The notes: generated from the letters alone by a model not told the origin. A stretch of 64,000 nt of DNA from Termitomyces sp. T153 (GCA_018296165.2 JACKQL020000026.1:310001-374000); one strand, 5' to 3'; shown: positions 35,531 through 46,435, counted from the first letter of the stretch. Translations and numbers: made by a program.

Positions 35531-36114
35531 TCGTTGTAATCACGGGTTCCAAGGGTAAGGAGCGATTTCGGAGGCCTCTGCGTGGCAAGCACATATCAAA
35601 TCCGCCAAAATAAAATAAAATCATATCAGTTGGGATCAACGGCCGTTCTCGGCTCGGTGCCAGTGTCTGGCGGATGCTGAGCTGAGAGCAGTAGGGCCCG
35701 AGGTCTCAGTAACATTCATCATGTAACGGTTTTGCATCCGCTCGTTCGTGCAACGGTCTTGCACTGACACGTCCACCATCCGTTGCTCAGGTGAGCATTC
35801 AGCAGTTTTCAGAGCCAACCTACAGCTTCATTGCCTTCGCAGGGTAGCAATTGCTATTTCAGCTTTGCAGTCAGACATCATTCAGTTAGTATCGCTACCC
35901 TACGAAGGCAAGTTGGCACAGCTCAGCCGATAAGTTTTCACTTATTGTCGACCGCAGTTTCACACCTCGAACTTGCCTTCTGAAAAAGATTATCGTCTGG
36001 CAAGGTTCGCTCCCAGTAAGCCGAACGTGGTCCGTTCGCGAATGAACAGTTTACTTACCTTCGCAATGTTCGCTCCTTAGAATTTTAGTCGTCTACCCGT
36101 ACAGTTTTCGAACA
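35531..36114 (+). repeat. Ngaro terminal repeat A1
   Basis: 584 bp, repeated almost exactly at 40536-41119. It begins TCGTTGTAATC and ends near GTTTTCGAACA. It probably holds the promoter, since the gag-like ORF starts 40 bp after its end. It contains a shorter internal repeat, ACCTTCGCA/ CTTGCCTTC-rich, with the inverted words GAAGGCAA and TTGCCTTCG. Confidence 0.9.
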
Positions 36115-36153
36115 TTATCTTAATCGTTACCTCTACATCGAACGTCGCAATAC

Positions 36154-37440
36154 ATGACACAACATGCAGCGAGTTCTCAATTGGGAACGAGTGATCCTGA
36201 ATCAAGTTCCATGGTTTATGTCGTGCTCACTCTCGCAGAAGCTTGTCAGAAACTCGTCGATGACACGGTTGAGGGGAAACTTTCAGTGTCCGAACTTATC
36301 CAATTGCTCAGGGATTACGGACTCAACGCTGCTGAAGCGCACGATCACGTTGAGGAGGCACAACAGAGAATCCATCTACAAATTGCAAAGTCGAGACAGC
36401 AGAACCTTCCATCCCGCGAGCCTTCGCCATCTAGAGGTTCGGGCACTGAGACCACGGGAGATTCTCAAGCTCAAGCCGCTGAAGAAGCGGCTTGGGAAGC
36501 CCTACGAGCTAAGTTCAAGCAAGCTGCTACTTCCTCGGTTTCTACCCCCACGATTACCATTGATCAACTTGCCGAACTTCTGGGCGAACCTAAGAAGCCA
36601 GTTGGTTCAACTCTCGTTCCTCAATCCCTCCTTTCCGCCGTCCCTCATTTGGCATTGCTGCAAGGCAAGACCGCTGACGATCCTCACATTGCAAAGACCT
36701 GGTACCTTCGCCAACAGTATGCTAAAGAAAAGGTGGTCGACTCCCTTATCAATCTGGGTCAATCACAAGCTCTCAAAGACCCGATTTCGCGTGCTATGTG
36801 GAAGTTGGTCATTCTCGACCACTTCGTTGACCTCGAAAAGCTCTATGCCACTCTCGACAAAGGTTACGACCACAACGATGAGCCGAAGGATTTTATGGGC
36901 GGCTTCTCGCTTGTTAAGAAGGACTTTACATCAGCCAAGAAGCCGGTTCGCACTGAATCAGACTGGACGCGTGCGTTTGACGCATGGATGGCTGGAGTTA
37001 TATTATTCTATCCTCACAGGGAAGACGAACTGTCCAAATATCGAAGCAAGATTGTTGATTTTTGTCAACACATTCCAAACGGAGCACCTATCGCTATTCG
37101 TTTTGATGCTGATACCCGTGATCGTTACGCACGTAACCCTTTTCGTATGGATGAGGACCATAAACTCCATGTCCCCTTCCTGGCTCAACTTCTTAGTTCG
37201 GCATCTAATTCGGTGGGCACAAAACGGAGTGCATCGTACCAACAGTCCCCACGCAAACAATTGGTTGCGGTCTGCCAAAATTGGAATCTGGGAATTTGCT
37301 CTTCGGATCCGTGCCCGGGCGGTCGTCGTCATAATATTTGTTGCGAATGCAATGGTACCCACAAGGCTAGAGATGTCGAAGAATGCTTCAAGAAGCTTAA
37401 CCTACGACGACAACAATATCGATCAGGCAGAAGTAACTGA
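36154..37440 (+). CDS. Ngaro gag-like protein with C-terminal Cys/His cluster
   Basis: 428 aa starting ATG at 36154, 40 bp past repeat A1. The N-terminal third is helical (VVLTLAEACQKLVDDTVEGK, GLNAAEAHDHVEEAQQRI). The middle has a conserved-looking region (WYLRQQYAKEKVVDSL, FDAWMAGVILFYPHREDEL). The C-terminus has CQNWNLGICSSDPCPGGRRH followed by CCECNGTH, a CCCH-like zinc-finger arrangement that would bind nucleic acid, as gag proteins do. The family of such Cys/His-ended gag-like proteins is common in mushroom Ngaro elements. A second frame is open across its whole length (see the RT entry). Confidence 0.75.
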   Translation: MTQHAASSQLGTSDPESSSMVYVVLTLAEACQKLVDDTVEGKLSVSELIQLLRDYGLNAAEAHDHVEEAQQRIHLQIAKSRQQNLPSREPSPSRGSGTETTGDSQAQAAEEAAWEALRAKFKQAATSSVSTPTITIDQLAELLGEPKKPVGSTLVPQSLLSAVPHLALLQGKTADDPHIAKTWYLRQQYAKEKVVDSLINLGQSQALKDPISRAMWKLVILDHFVDLEKLYATLDKGYDHNDEPKDFMGGFSLVKKDFTSAKKPVRTESDWTRAFDAWMAGVILFYPHREDELSKYRSKIVDFCQHIPNGAPIAIRFDADTRDRYARNPFRMDEDHKLHVPFLAQLLSSASNSVGTKRSASYQQSPRKQLVAVCQNWNLGICSSDPCPGGRRHNICCECNGTHKARDVEECFKKLNLRRQQYRSGRSN

Positions 37441-39328
37441 TTTTGCTCGCTCTGGTGTTCACAGCACCAGATCCCTAAAATCGTCGGGGTTGAAGCGATC
37501 TCGAGACGATTCTGATAAAGTTGACCCAAAGTTTTGTAGGGGCTTCGTCTGGGACTCGGAAACATCATCTTCTGTCTCACCATCAGCCTTAGACACTGAA
37601 TCAGCCAAACCACTTCCTTTACCGCCGCAGCATCTTTTAGAAAATCCAATTTATCGTTCTACGTTGGAGGCATTGAAGAACAGCATTCGGGTGGAAACTC
37701 CATTTAATGTTGATCGCTTCGAGCATCTTCTGTGGGAACATCCGAATAAGCCTTTTGTAATATCGGTGATGAGAAGCCTTCGAGAAGGCTTTTGGCCTTT
37801 TGACGAAGGAGAGAATTGGCTATCCGATGAAGACGATCAGCTCGATAATTATTCAACAGAGGAGGAGGATCTGGAAGCAATACGTATCTTTCGAGATAAA
37901 GAGATCAAAGCTGGCCGGTGGTCAAAAGCAGAAAACGTCGGCAATCTATTGCCAGGCATGAAGTCATCGCCTCTGTTTGTCGTCTGGCAGAAGAACAAGG
38001 CCCGTGTGGTCACGGACCATTCAGCTTCAGGACTTAATGACGGTATCCCTAAGGTCGAAGCAAAAGTGCGATATGACGACATGCGAACTTTCGGGCAGGC
38101 CATGTATAATGCTAAACGTAGTTTTTTGAGCGAATCACTACTCACTTGGAAATCTGACGTGGCAAGCGCGTTCTTAAATCTTCCAGCTCATCCTTTGTGG
38201 CAACTCCGACAGGTGGTGAAAGTCGATGGAATTTGGTACATTGTTCATCGTCTGGTTTTTGGTAACCGCGCTTCTCCCCGTTGTTGGTGCGCAGTTTTGG
38301 CACTCATGTGTTGGCTTGGCATAAAAAAGTTCGACATCACCGACCTGCACGTATTCATGGACGATTTCTATTCATGGGAAAAAAGCAATAATCTCATCAT
38401 GTACCAAGGGGTTTCTCGACCAAAGAATCAAGCACGACTGCTTGTCTTGTGGGATGCTATAGGGTGCCCTTGGGAAGAGAAGAAGCAGGAATTCGGAGAG
38501 AAGCTGAAGATTATAGGGTTCTGGGTTGATATTAACCAAGGCACCATTACTCTCTCCGAAGATTCAGCTGCTGATATAGTCTCCAAGATAGAATCGTTCA
38601 TAGAAACTCCATCGAGAAGGCCACCGCTTCGTAACTGGCAACGCCTAGCGGGTCACTTAAACTGGCTACTCAATGTTTTACCATGGGGCCGACCCGCGCT
38701 TACAGAGATGTATCGGAAGATGTCGGGGAAAGATACTATGCATGCAGGGATCTACCTCAATAAGGAGGTCATAGCGGACATGAACTGGTTGATTGATATC
38801 ATTCCGAAATCGATGGGAGTACGTTTCTTGGACACTATGCGATGGCACAACAGCGCAGCAGATATGGTAATCTGGACCGATGCTAGTCTAAAATTGGGTA
38901 TGGCATTTGTCTACGCAGGGAACGGCTTCGCATATCAGATGGCACCCGAGGAGACGTCCACAAAGATTGATATATTCTTTTTAGAACTCATTGCGATCCT
39001 CTCAGCCATTTTCCACGTGGCCTCGTTTTCACATCCTCCCCGTCGTCTTCTCATTTTTACAGATAGCCTGGATTCGGTCGCGGTGTTCAATTCTTTAGGG
39101 GCTTCCGAATCATTGCACAACTCGGTGGTTCGGGCAGTAGCCGGTATAATTTTACAGACCGGAATCGACTTAAAAGTTTGTCATATAGCGGGTAAAGACA
39201 ACATCAGGGCCGATTTACTATCTCGACTACTTTTCGATGAATATCGACGAAAATTTCCCGCAGACCGCGTCCGCCAATTTGAGCCCCCTAGAGGTCTTCT
39301 GCCGACGCGATGGAGTCGGTGCTTTTGA
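37441..39328 (+). CDS. Ngaro reverse transcriptase-RNase H
   Basis: The recognisable protein begins just after the gag-like stop, in the +1 frame relative to gag. That frame is open from about 36164, so translation could begin by +1 frameshift within gag or by reinitiation. RT motifs: SPLFVVWQKNKARVVTDHS, LLTWKSDVASAFLNLP (catalytic Asp), LVFGNRASPRCW and DLHVFMDDFYSW (FMDD instead of YxDD, as in DIRS-order elements). RNase H: VIWTDASLKLGMAFVY (D), IFFLELIAIL (E), LLIFTDSLDSVAVF (D) and DNIRADLLSRL (D). All catalytic positions appear present. It ends at 39328 and overlaps the recombinase start by 19 nt. Confidence 0.88.
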
Positions 39329-40314
39329 GCGCGTTGGGTGGATCGTCGAGTAACAGATCGGCGGTCCGCCCACCTATGAAGCTAGATGATTTGGACGCTC
39401 TCACTTCACATCTTCAGATTCAAGCTATAGAAAAATCTACCGCGAGCGGATATGCGACTGGAGCTCGTGACTATGTAAAATTTTGTATTAAACATAACAT
39501 TCCTCTTGATCCCACACCACAGACATTGGCGCGATATATAGCTTACACTTCAAGATTTATAGCTTCAGGTCCAAAATATTTGACCGGACTTCGACACTTC
39601 ATTCGCGATTTCTATCCCAATTTTGACAATAACAGGGCACATCCTATAGTTCAAGCAACCATCAGAGGTTCTAAGAAAGTACGTGCTGATCCGATCCGTA
39701 GGAAACAGCCTCTACGCCCACATCACCTTACACAGTTTGTAAACACGGCAAGACGCACAGCAGAGTATGACGACTTGCTCTTTGCAACAATGATGTCATG
39801 TTGTTTCTACGCATGTCATAGATCGGGTGAGCTTGTTAAGAAGACTGCGAAGGAGCCGCCCGACTGGAGGAAGATAATAAAAAGGTCATCACTAAAATTC
39901 ACCCCAGGATATGCAGGATATCACCTTCCATACCACAAAGCGGATCCGTTCTTTCATGGCACCGATATCCTATTCACTCATCAAGAGTGCGCAGACCCAG
40001 TATCGTTGTTACAGGAATATGTCGAGAGCCGAGATAAAATTCACGGTCTTCGACGTGCTTTATTCATTAAGAGGGACGGTTCCCTTCCCACTAGATCATG
40101 GTTCGAATCTAAACTATTTGCATTCGTGGACCATTCTTTCGGAGGCCATTCAGCTCGAGCAGGGGGAGCAACATACTACGCATCCCTAGGAATATCAGAA
40201 GACATCATTAAAGCCCTTGGCCGTTGGTCATCCGCAGCGTGGACAACATACGTACGTGAAAACCCATGCGTCAGGATGGCCTTGCAACTAGCAGCCCTGA
40301 AGAAACGTTGTTGA
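39310..40314 (+). CDS. Ngaro tyrosine recombinase
   Basis: 334 aa starting at an ATG that overlaps the end of the RT ORF. It inserts the element by site-specific recombination of a circular copy. The N-terminal core-binding part reads IEKSTASGYATGARDYVKF and LARYIAYTSRFIASG. The catalytic part shows the first Arg in FYACHRSGEL, the H-x-x-R in GGHSARAGGATYYASLG, then LGRWSSAAWTTYVREN with the nucleophile Tyr candidate. The box order R...HxxR...W/H...Y is complete. No stop or frameshift interrupts it. The recombinase is the feature separating DIRS-order elements from LTR retrotransposons. Confidence 0.9.
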   Translation: MESVLLSALGGSSSNRSAVRPPMKLDDLDALTSHLQIQAIEKSTASGYATGARDYVKFCIKHNIPLDPTPQTLARYIAYTSRFIASGPKYLTGLRHFIRDFYPNFDNNRAHPIVQATIRGSKKVRADPIRRKQPLRPHHLTQFVNTARRTAEYDDLLFATMMSCCFYACHRSGELVKKTAKEPPDWRKIIKRSSLKFTPGYAGYHLPYHKADPFFHGTDILFTHQECADPVSLLQEYVESRDKIHGLRRALFIKRDGSLPTRSWFESKLFAFVDHSFGGHSARAGGATYYASLGISEDIIKALGRWSSAAWTTYVRENPCVRMALQLAALKKRC

Positions 40315-40401
40315 GTCTACATTCCCATATTTTTTATCAGCTACTCGTCACATCATTTCTCACCTCCACCATCCCCTCCTCTCTCCTCTTCAGCCGATTT
40401 A

Positions 40402-40535
40402 TAGCCCTAGACTCGTTGCCGCACCAGAAAAAAAAATTTTTGAAAAAGGGGTCGCTTTGGTGGCCGATACACGCTAAATCAATAACCCGTCCTTCAGTAA
40501 AGAAATTCCCCACTCCTTGAGTTGAGTTGCAGAGG
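40402..40535 (+). repeat. Ngaro repeat B1
   Basis: About 134 bp, from TAGCCCTAGACTCG to GAGTTGCAGAG, repeated at 41195-41326 (B2) with one length change in the A/T run. It abuts A2 directly; the B1/A2 junction mirrors the circular intermediate. Confidence 0.9.
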
Positions 40536-41119
40536 TCGTTGTAATCGCGGGTTCCAAGGGTAAGGAGCGATTTCGGAGGCCTCTGCGCGGCAAGCACATA
40601 TCAAATCCGCCAAAATAAAATAAAATCATATCAGTTGGGATCAACGGCCGTTCTCGGCTCGGTGCCAGTGTCTGGCGGATGCTGAGCTGAGAGCAGTAGG
40701 GCCCGAGGTCTCAGTAACATTCATCATGTAACGGTTTTGCATCCGCTCGTTCGTGCAACGGTCTTGCACTGACACGTCCACCATCCGTTGCTCAGGTGAG
40801 CATTCAGCAGTTTTCAGAGCCAACCTACAGCTTCATTGCCTTCGCAGGGTAGCAATTGCTATTTCAGCTTTGCAGTCAGACATCATTCAGTTAGTATCGC
40901 TACCCTACGAAGGCAAGTTGGCACAGCTCAGCCGATAAGTTTTCACTTATTGTCGACCGCAGTTTCACACCTCGAACTTGCCTTCTGAAAAAGATTATCG
41001 TCTGGCAAGGTTCGCTCCCAGTAAGCCGAACGCGGTCCGTTCGCGAATGAACAGTTTACTTACCTTCGCAATGTTCGCTCCTTAGAATTTTAGTCGTCTA
41101 CCCGTACAGTTTTCGAACA
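40536..41119 (+). repeat. Ngaro repeat A2
   Basis: 584 bp copy of A1. Differences seen: GTAATCGCGGG versus GTAATCACGGG, CTGCGCGGC versus CTGCGTGGC, and AACGCGGTCC versus AACGTGGTCC. Confidence 0.9.
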
Positions 41120-41194
41120 CCCTCCCACCTCTCCCTTATTATTTGTTACCTTACATACATTTCATTTCTTTCTTGGACTTAACACTACAGTAAC

Positions 41195-41326
41195 TAGCCC
41201 TAGACTCGTTGCCGCACCAGAAAAAAAAATTTTGAAAAAGGGGTCGCTTTGGTGGCCGATACACGCTAAATCAATAACCCGTCCTTCAGTAAAGAAATTC
41301 CCCACTCCTTGAGTTGAGTTGCAGAG
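41195..41326 (+). repeat. Ngaro repeat B2 (3' terminus)
   Basis: Copy of B1 at the 3' end of the element. It is separated from A2 by about 75 bp of pyrimidine-rich DNA and ends ...TTGCAGAG before the host word CTCATGTGCC. Confidence 0.88.
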
Positions 41327-41479
41327 GCTCATGTGCCAACTTGTTTGCAAAGGACAATAAGCCCCCTTAGAATACCGTAGGGCCGATGGACATAAGCCTT
41401 GAAATCAAAGGCGGCGCCTTCGGCACCACGCTGAAACAACAACAACAACAAAAAACGCAGACCGTTTTTCACGGACTGA

Positions 41480-41710
41480 CGAGGCCGCTTGATCATCGCA
41501 ACGAGCGCACTCCGCGCGCCTCAGGCACGAAAAGGAGGGTCCCCGCTGCACGTACCTTCGTCCCCTGGCCCTCTCGACTTTGCCCCCAACGAACGCGCCG
41601 ATGAACTCGCGAAAGAGGCCGCGACGGGCTCCTCAAGCCCCGCAAACGAATGCCAAATCTCCCGTCCAAGCTCCTCCCCTGCAGCATCGCAGCACCAGGC
41701 AATTCGATTC
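41480..41710 (+). mobile_element. Non-LTR retrotransposon fragment (RNase H end)
   Basis: A frame reading DFAPNERADELAKEAATG matches the C-terminal block of RNase H domains in fungal non-LTR elements, in which W/P-GH-x-NERADELAKEAA is a hallmark. Upstream and downstream frames are open only briefly. The DNA is more GC-rich than its surroundings. It is a truncated relic outside the DNA transposon's right end. Confidence 0.65.
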
Positions 41711-42149
41711 TCCCTACCCAGCCCCACCAGGCTCCAGTACACTGTACGAAAATCTGACATGCTATATTGTTAGATTCATATACTTCATGCCTGCCATGGA
41801 CTAATTTTCTAGGACCGTGGCCCAGTACCCTACCCAATTTCTACCCGCTCATCTCTCACGGCGGCGCTCTACACTTCGGACTCACTAGAGGAGCACCGTA
41901 TCTAAATGGCGCTTGGAAACATCGGCCCACTCATTCTCCGCGTGTGTAAGGGGGTGTGGAATTCGGAGGCTCTCATAGACGCACGTACCCGCTCATAATA
42001 CCGTGCAGAATGGGAACTTGGTGCCCCACGCACGGCATAACGGATTTAGGAAAACAGAAAACAGCGACTGAAAGGTGTTCATGACAGAGAAAGATTATAA
42101 TATTGACTAGTTATTAGTTCATTACAATCCGCAGTTAATGCAACCGCGC

Positions 42150-44373
42150 CTAAAGATTTCCACAGAGTGAAATCCGTCCTACAGAAGGATCATGGTCGCT
42201 GGTGCGCTGAGAAAGAGTGGGTGCCCAGTTATTGACATGAACGTGTTCGATTTCAACTCCACATTGAACAAGAGCATCCGACACAAACACATGGTCGAGG
42301 GCTTCAGAGTTCTGGTCGAAGACGTAGGTATAACGCTCTACCTCAGGGACGCCAGCGACCTCATCGGTCTCGGTCAAGACATCAGTAAGAGGTTTGAAAA
42401 CCTCGCGAGTCTGGACATATTCGTTGAAGTCTCCGCCGGCAAGGATATTTGCCTTGTCATCTACTTCCAAAATGGATTGAGCGAAGGACTGAAACGTGGC
42501 CTGAGTACCAACATATCAAGATATAAACGAGAAACTCACAGCGACAAGGCTAATCTGCTCCATACGCACGTCGGCAGGCAAATTGACAGGCGGACGAGCA
42601 TCTCCCCAGTTGGAGCTGCTACCACCCTTGGAGGTCAGATGTACATTAATAGTGAAGAGAGTTTGGCCGCTGGGTGTTTGCCACTGCGCGACGAGGGGCT
42701 TGCGGGAATTATTCCAAGCTGCGTTCGTGGGATCAATACGACCCGGGTTGAAGCTGATGAGATGATAGTGCGTCAGGTTCTGAATTATATCAACAAAATG
42801 ACGAGCGCACTTGAGTGTTGGCTTGTTATTTGATACAATCACTTCAACCTTGTCGAGAGCAGTACCAGCAGGGGCTCCAGGGACGAGAGATAATTTCTCT
42901 GGACGATACCTTCATGACAGTCAAACACTGTATAATGAATAGTAAAGAAAAACCCCTTACAGGTATGCTTGCCGGATGTTTCCGCCAGGTTCGCCACCGT
43001 CAGTGTCGTCAGTCGGAGCAATCTCAAGGAAACTGTAATTCACGTTGCTGACCCTTGCAATAGCATTGACCAAGTTAGTCAAGGTTAGATTGCCGATAAC
43101 AGTACCATCATCGGTGGGTCCAGAGTTGTCCTGGATTTCTTGAACAAAGACTATGTCTGGCGTTTTAAGGAAGGTGGCAATATGATTGGCAACAGTGGGT
43201 AGATGGGCAGAGGTAGGCGCGAGGTTTTCGACCTGGATAGAAGCATCAGGGTTAAAGCAGAGATCAAGCATTATAGTTTCGACGAGCTTACGTTGTAGTC
43301 ACCGAAAGAGATGGAACTGGAATCGGACTCGATTTCTGTGGGCTGCGCGGATCCACTGGCAGTTCCAGTGACAACAGGGGCTGTCGTAGGCAAGACATAG
43401 AAGAAGCCAAATCTAAGAGGATCTATAAGCCGCTAGCGGGTTAGATCAATTGGAACTGAGGACGTACTGATAGTAAACAATCCCTGTGATGTCCGCCAGA
43501 GTAGTTCCGAGTGCTACAGAAGGCGACTGGGTACCATCGAGAGGTTCACCTATTATGACAGCCTCGGGATTTGCATCGGGTTTACCATCGGGACCTAAGG
43601 TGATGTCAGACACTGGATTGCCAATGCTACACTTCTAAGGACTGACCAATTGTGATGCTCAGACCACCTTGGCTATTTTTGCCAGTCACATTCCAAGCTC
43701 CATGGACCCAGAATTCGCCGAAGGAATTGGGAAATCCAATTGCGACGGGGTTTGGGATAGTGACGAGTTGCCCCTCAAGACTCTCCCAGAAGTCTAGGCC
43801 GTAGAGATCAGGCTGCAACACGGCGTCGACGGCCTCCACAAGAGTAACATTATTAGGGACGGAGAGGTACCCATCGGGACCAGAGTCCAAGCCAGTAAGC
43901 TGCTGAGTGGGGGGCGACCTGTCAATACCGAGAATAATTGGACTAATCGAGTTATTGGACGAGATGACGGTGATGCTAGTCGGAGAGTCAATTTCTGTGG
44001 TGAAGAGATTGTTGGGGTCCGAGCTTGAACGAAACTCCTCGACTATTCCACCAAGTGACACAAAGTCTCCAACTTTGACCTTGTTCAAATTGGTGGTGGA
44101 GGTGGTGAAGATGCTCAGCCCGGACGAAACCCGAAGGTCGTCAGATGATTCACCAGCGAGGAAGAAACCCTTGGACCACTAACTCGATATCAGAAGCAGA
44201 GTTTTCGAGATGACAATACCACGTACCTTTGCCGTCACCACACCAGTGACATTGGTGACTGTTTGACCATTGAGAGGACTTTTGAATCTGTTACCCTGGA
44301 TCTCAGCAATCGTTGTCGACAACGCGACTGAGATACAGGTGGTTGCAAAACCCAAGACCTGGAGCCACTTCAT
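42150..44373 (-). CDS. Secreted endonuclease/exonuclease/phosphatase-family nuclease, copy 2
   Basis: The start at 44373 gives MKWLQVLGFATTCISVALS, a signal peptide almost identical to that of copy 1. The same modules follow: IAEIQGNRFKSPLNGQ, VTGVVTAK, GLSIFTTSTTN, LDFWESLEGQLVTIPNP, then the EEP domain IVFVQEIQDNSG (Glu), YHLISFNPGRID, FTINVHLTSKG, ILAGGDFNEY (DxN) and TSDHDPSVG (SDH). All catalytic positions are kept and I saw no stop inside the exons, so it looks functional. The last residues differ (RISLCGNL versus LINLC). Homology with copy 1 extends about 400 bp upstream of the ATG but not into the transposon block. The TATAAA of copy 1 is altered here. Confidence 0.87.
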
Positions 44374-44784
44374 TATGTACGCGACCCAAAGCAAGTGCAG
44401 GAAAGCTGCATGTCTATTGTCGTTCAATTTAACACCGGGTCATGGAAACGGCATAGCACAAGCCAGGAGAGACCACATGTAACTTCCACTTAATGGAAGT
44501 GAAGCTGATGCCAATTGAAGTCAAAAATGATGTGTTCGCGAGGAAAAGCCCACGGCGGGGACATTCCTTTGTCCAAGAAGCATATCAAGAAGCATACGCG
44601 ATGAGAGTTCCATGAGTACTCTCTCATGTATCGCGTCGAAAAGCCATCCTATTTCGGGTAACTCTCTTCACGTTCCATCGCCCACATGGTAACCAAGCCT
44701 ATGCCGTCCAACATCAGTAGACACGACGAACGTTCATCTGTTCAGTGACTACAGGGCTTCCTAAAAACGCCAGATCTGATTCCG

Positions 44785-46435
44785 ATGACTGTCTTTCTAT
44801 CGAAGCCGAGCCGTCTTTTGAATGGAATGATCTATTTACTATTTGCGATGGTCGTTTTGCCTGCTCAGTGGAATAGTCTGAGAACAGCGTGAAGCAGGGA
44901 CCTTTCATTTCAAAGGTTGAAATGTTGAAGCTTCAAGTCCATTCGAGCCGAATTCTTTCTCTGGGTATTCTAGCATTTTTTGGCGGCGCCAACCGTCTAC
45001 ACCTCCCACCAGCCGTAGCGGGCTACCCTTACTACGTGCATGTACGAAAGTTACCTCGCAAGCTCCTATGTGCGTACTCAACGTGGACATAGCACAACAC
45101 GACACTTACTTACGCGTCGAGTCAAATCGAGTCGTGACGCGTAATAAATAGCCCATACGGGTGCTAAGCGCCAATCCACGTGTAGACATGATCCCTACAC
45201 ATTCCCCCAGCAAGGCAATTCGACCTGTGGAAACACAATCTAGGGGGTATAAGCGATCTTTATGCGCCCAGCAACCCTGTAGATTTTCGTCAGCTATACA
45301 ACCCGACGACATACCTCCTGATGTTCACTGTGAGCCCGCATCTTTGTGATTCCTAAATTCAACTTAGAACCACAATTACCGACATGAAGTTCTGTACTTG
45401 CAGACTGTCGGATCCGACGTGTAGGAACGCGCTAAAGAGACGTACCCGTGTGCATGAAAGGGACTTTTTGTTGATGAGCCACAGTAGGTGCACCACAACC
45501 CTAGTTTTCATGGACTGTTCGTGCGTGCAAAATCTGTGTACCACTGTAGATTTGGCAGGCATCACAGAAATTCCAAGTTGGCGTATTTGTGTCCAAGAAC
45601 GTGTGGGCTGTATGACTGACCGAAAGAGTGTTCGCACTGCGATTAGTAGTAAGCAAGCAAGCAAGACAGTCACGCTGTCGTCAGTTATGCAACTTTCTTG
45701 GAAACTTGTGATAAAGGGCTACAAAATCTGTCAAGGTCAGGTCAAGAAGGGAATAAGCATATGTTCGCGCTCGCGGCCTGGTAGAATCAATCTACCCGAG
45801 CTCTTCGTCCTTGATAATGCAGGTGCTGTAAACCTAGAGTATTGCACAATTCCTCTCCAACCTCTCCGATGATCAATTACAGCAGTGTATTTGGGGGCGC
45901 TCGTTGCCTTGTAGGCTGTGTTTTGTGTATGTTTTCAAAGATTTTTCAGGGCTTACTAGGACAGCCCGCGATAGGACCGATCGATGTCGATAATGCATCA
46001 AAAACATTTGCTGACATTGAAAACAAAGGGAAAAGGAAGGTTATCGAGAACAAGTAGAAGGCGACAATCGGCCCTCAGACATGTTGTGAACAGGACAAAG
46101 CCCAAGCGACGAAGAAGATGGTAAACGCTTGGTTTGTGTCGCTTGTAGCATTACTCCCAACGAAATGGAACACACGAAGGAGATGCGATGTCACAAGAAA
46201 GAAGACAAGGGGACACAACATTCAGGTAAAGGTTCTTTTCGGAACAAATAAGATATCATAACATAGTCAAATGACTGCCTGTCATCCGTGAGGTCAAATC
46301 GCTAAACCAAGAGGCTGGATTGTAGAGTTTCTCTGCTGTTTGACGCAATCTTAGTCGCTTGGCTACCATTTCCGATTTGCAAAAATACAACGATATGGGC
46401 TGAGTCAGTTGTATTATCATAGTTGATTGGTTCTC
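44785..46435. other. Intergenic, nothing recognised
   Basis: About 1.65 kb. A plus-strand open frame of 162 codons (45384-45872) is Cys/Ser/Arg-rich with no domain or plausible neighbours; a second one (45842-46057) is similar. Both may be chance. Homology to the upstream region of nuclease copy 1 ends near 44770. Confidence 0.45.

Larger units (their letters stand above)
35531..41327 (+). mobile_element. Ngaro-like (DIRS order) tyrosine-recombinase retrotransposon, apparently intact
   Basis: The termini are split direct repeats in the order A1 (35531-36114), ORFs, B1 (40402-40535), A2 (40536-41119) and B2 (41195-41326), which defines Ngaro-type elements. A1 and A2 are 584 bp and I count only about three differences; B1 and B2 differ by about one base. 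Three open frames run in one direction: gag-like, RT-RNase H, and tyrosine recombinase. Total length is about 5.8 kb. Joining the flanks across the element (GTTGTTTGG + CTCATGTGCC) restores the inverted repeat of the surrounding DNA transposon without a target-site duplication, as expected for recombinase-mediated integration of a circle. Confidence 0.93.
30744..41360. mobile_element. DNA transposon with long inverted repeats, split by a nested Ngaro-like element
   Basis: The left inverted repeat (about 30744-31000) starts TTATTGTCCTTTGCAAAC. It includes GGCAGTGTGTAATTGAAATT and the word GTTCGCCGAAGATTTGACT (reverse complement on the plus strand near 30820). The right repeat is found inverted at about 35305-35530 and then resumes at 41328 (CTCATGTGCCAACTTG), ending AAAGGACAATAA at 41360. 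Between the two right-hand pieces sits the Ngaro-like element. Without it the transposon is about 4.8 kb. It carries an accessory ORF (+, 31195-32757) and a DDE transposase (-, 35280-32920), both damaged. Only the inner 100 bp of the repeat are highly similar; identity falls towards the inside. No clear target-site duplication is visible. Confidence 0.75.

Noticed and set aside
36164..37440. Treating the long second frame over gag as a real protein of over 1000 aa including RT
   Set aside because: The first 420 codons have odd composition (Arg/Leu/Ser/Asn-rich) and no domain. RT sequence is clear only after gag ends. Kept as a finding, not as an annotated protein.
45384..45872. 162-codon plus-strand open frame
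   Set aside because: Cys/Arg/Ser-rich, no domain, no good splice or promoter context; likely chance.
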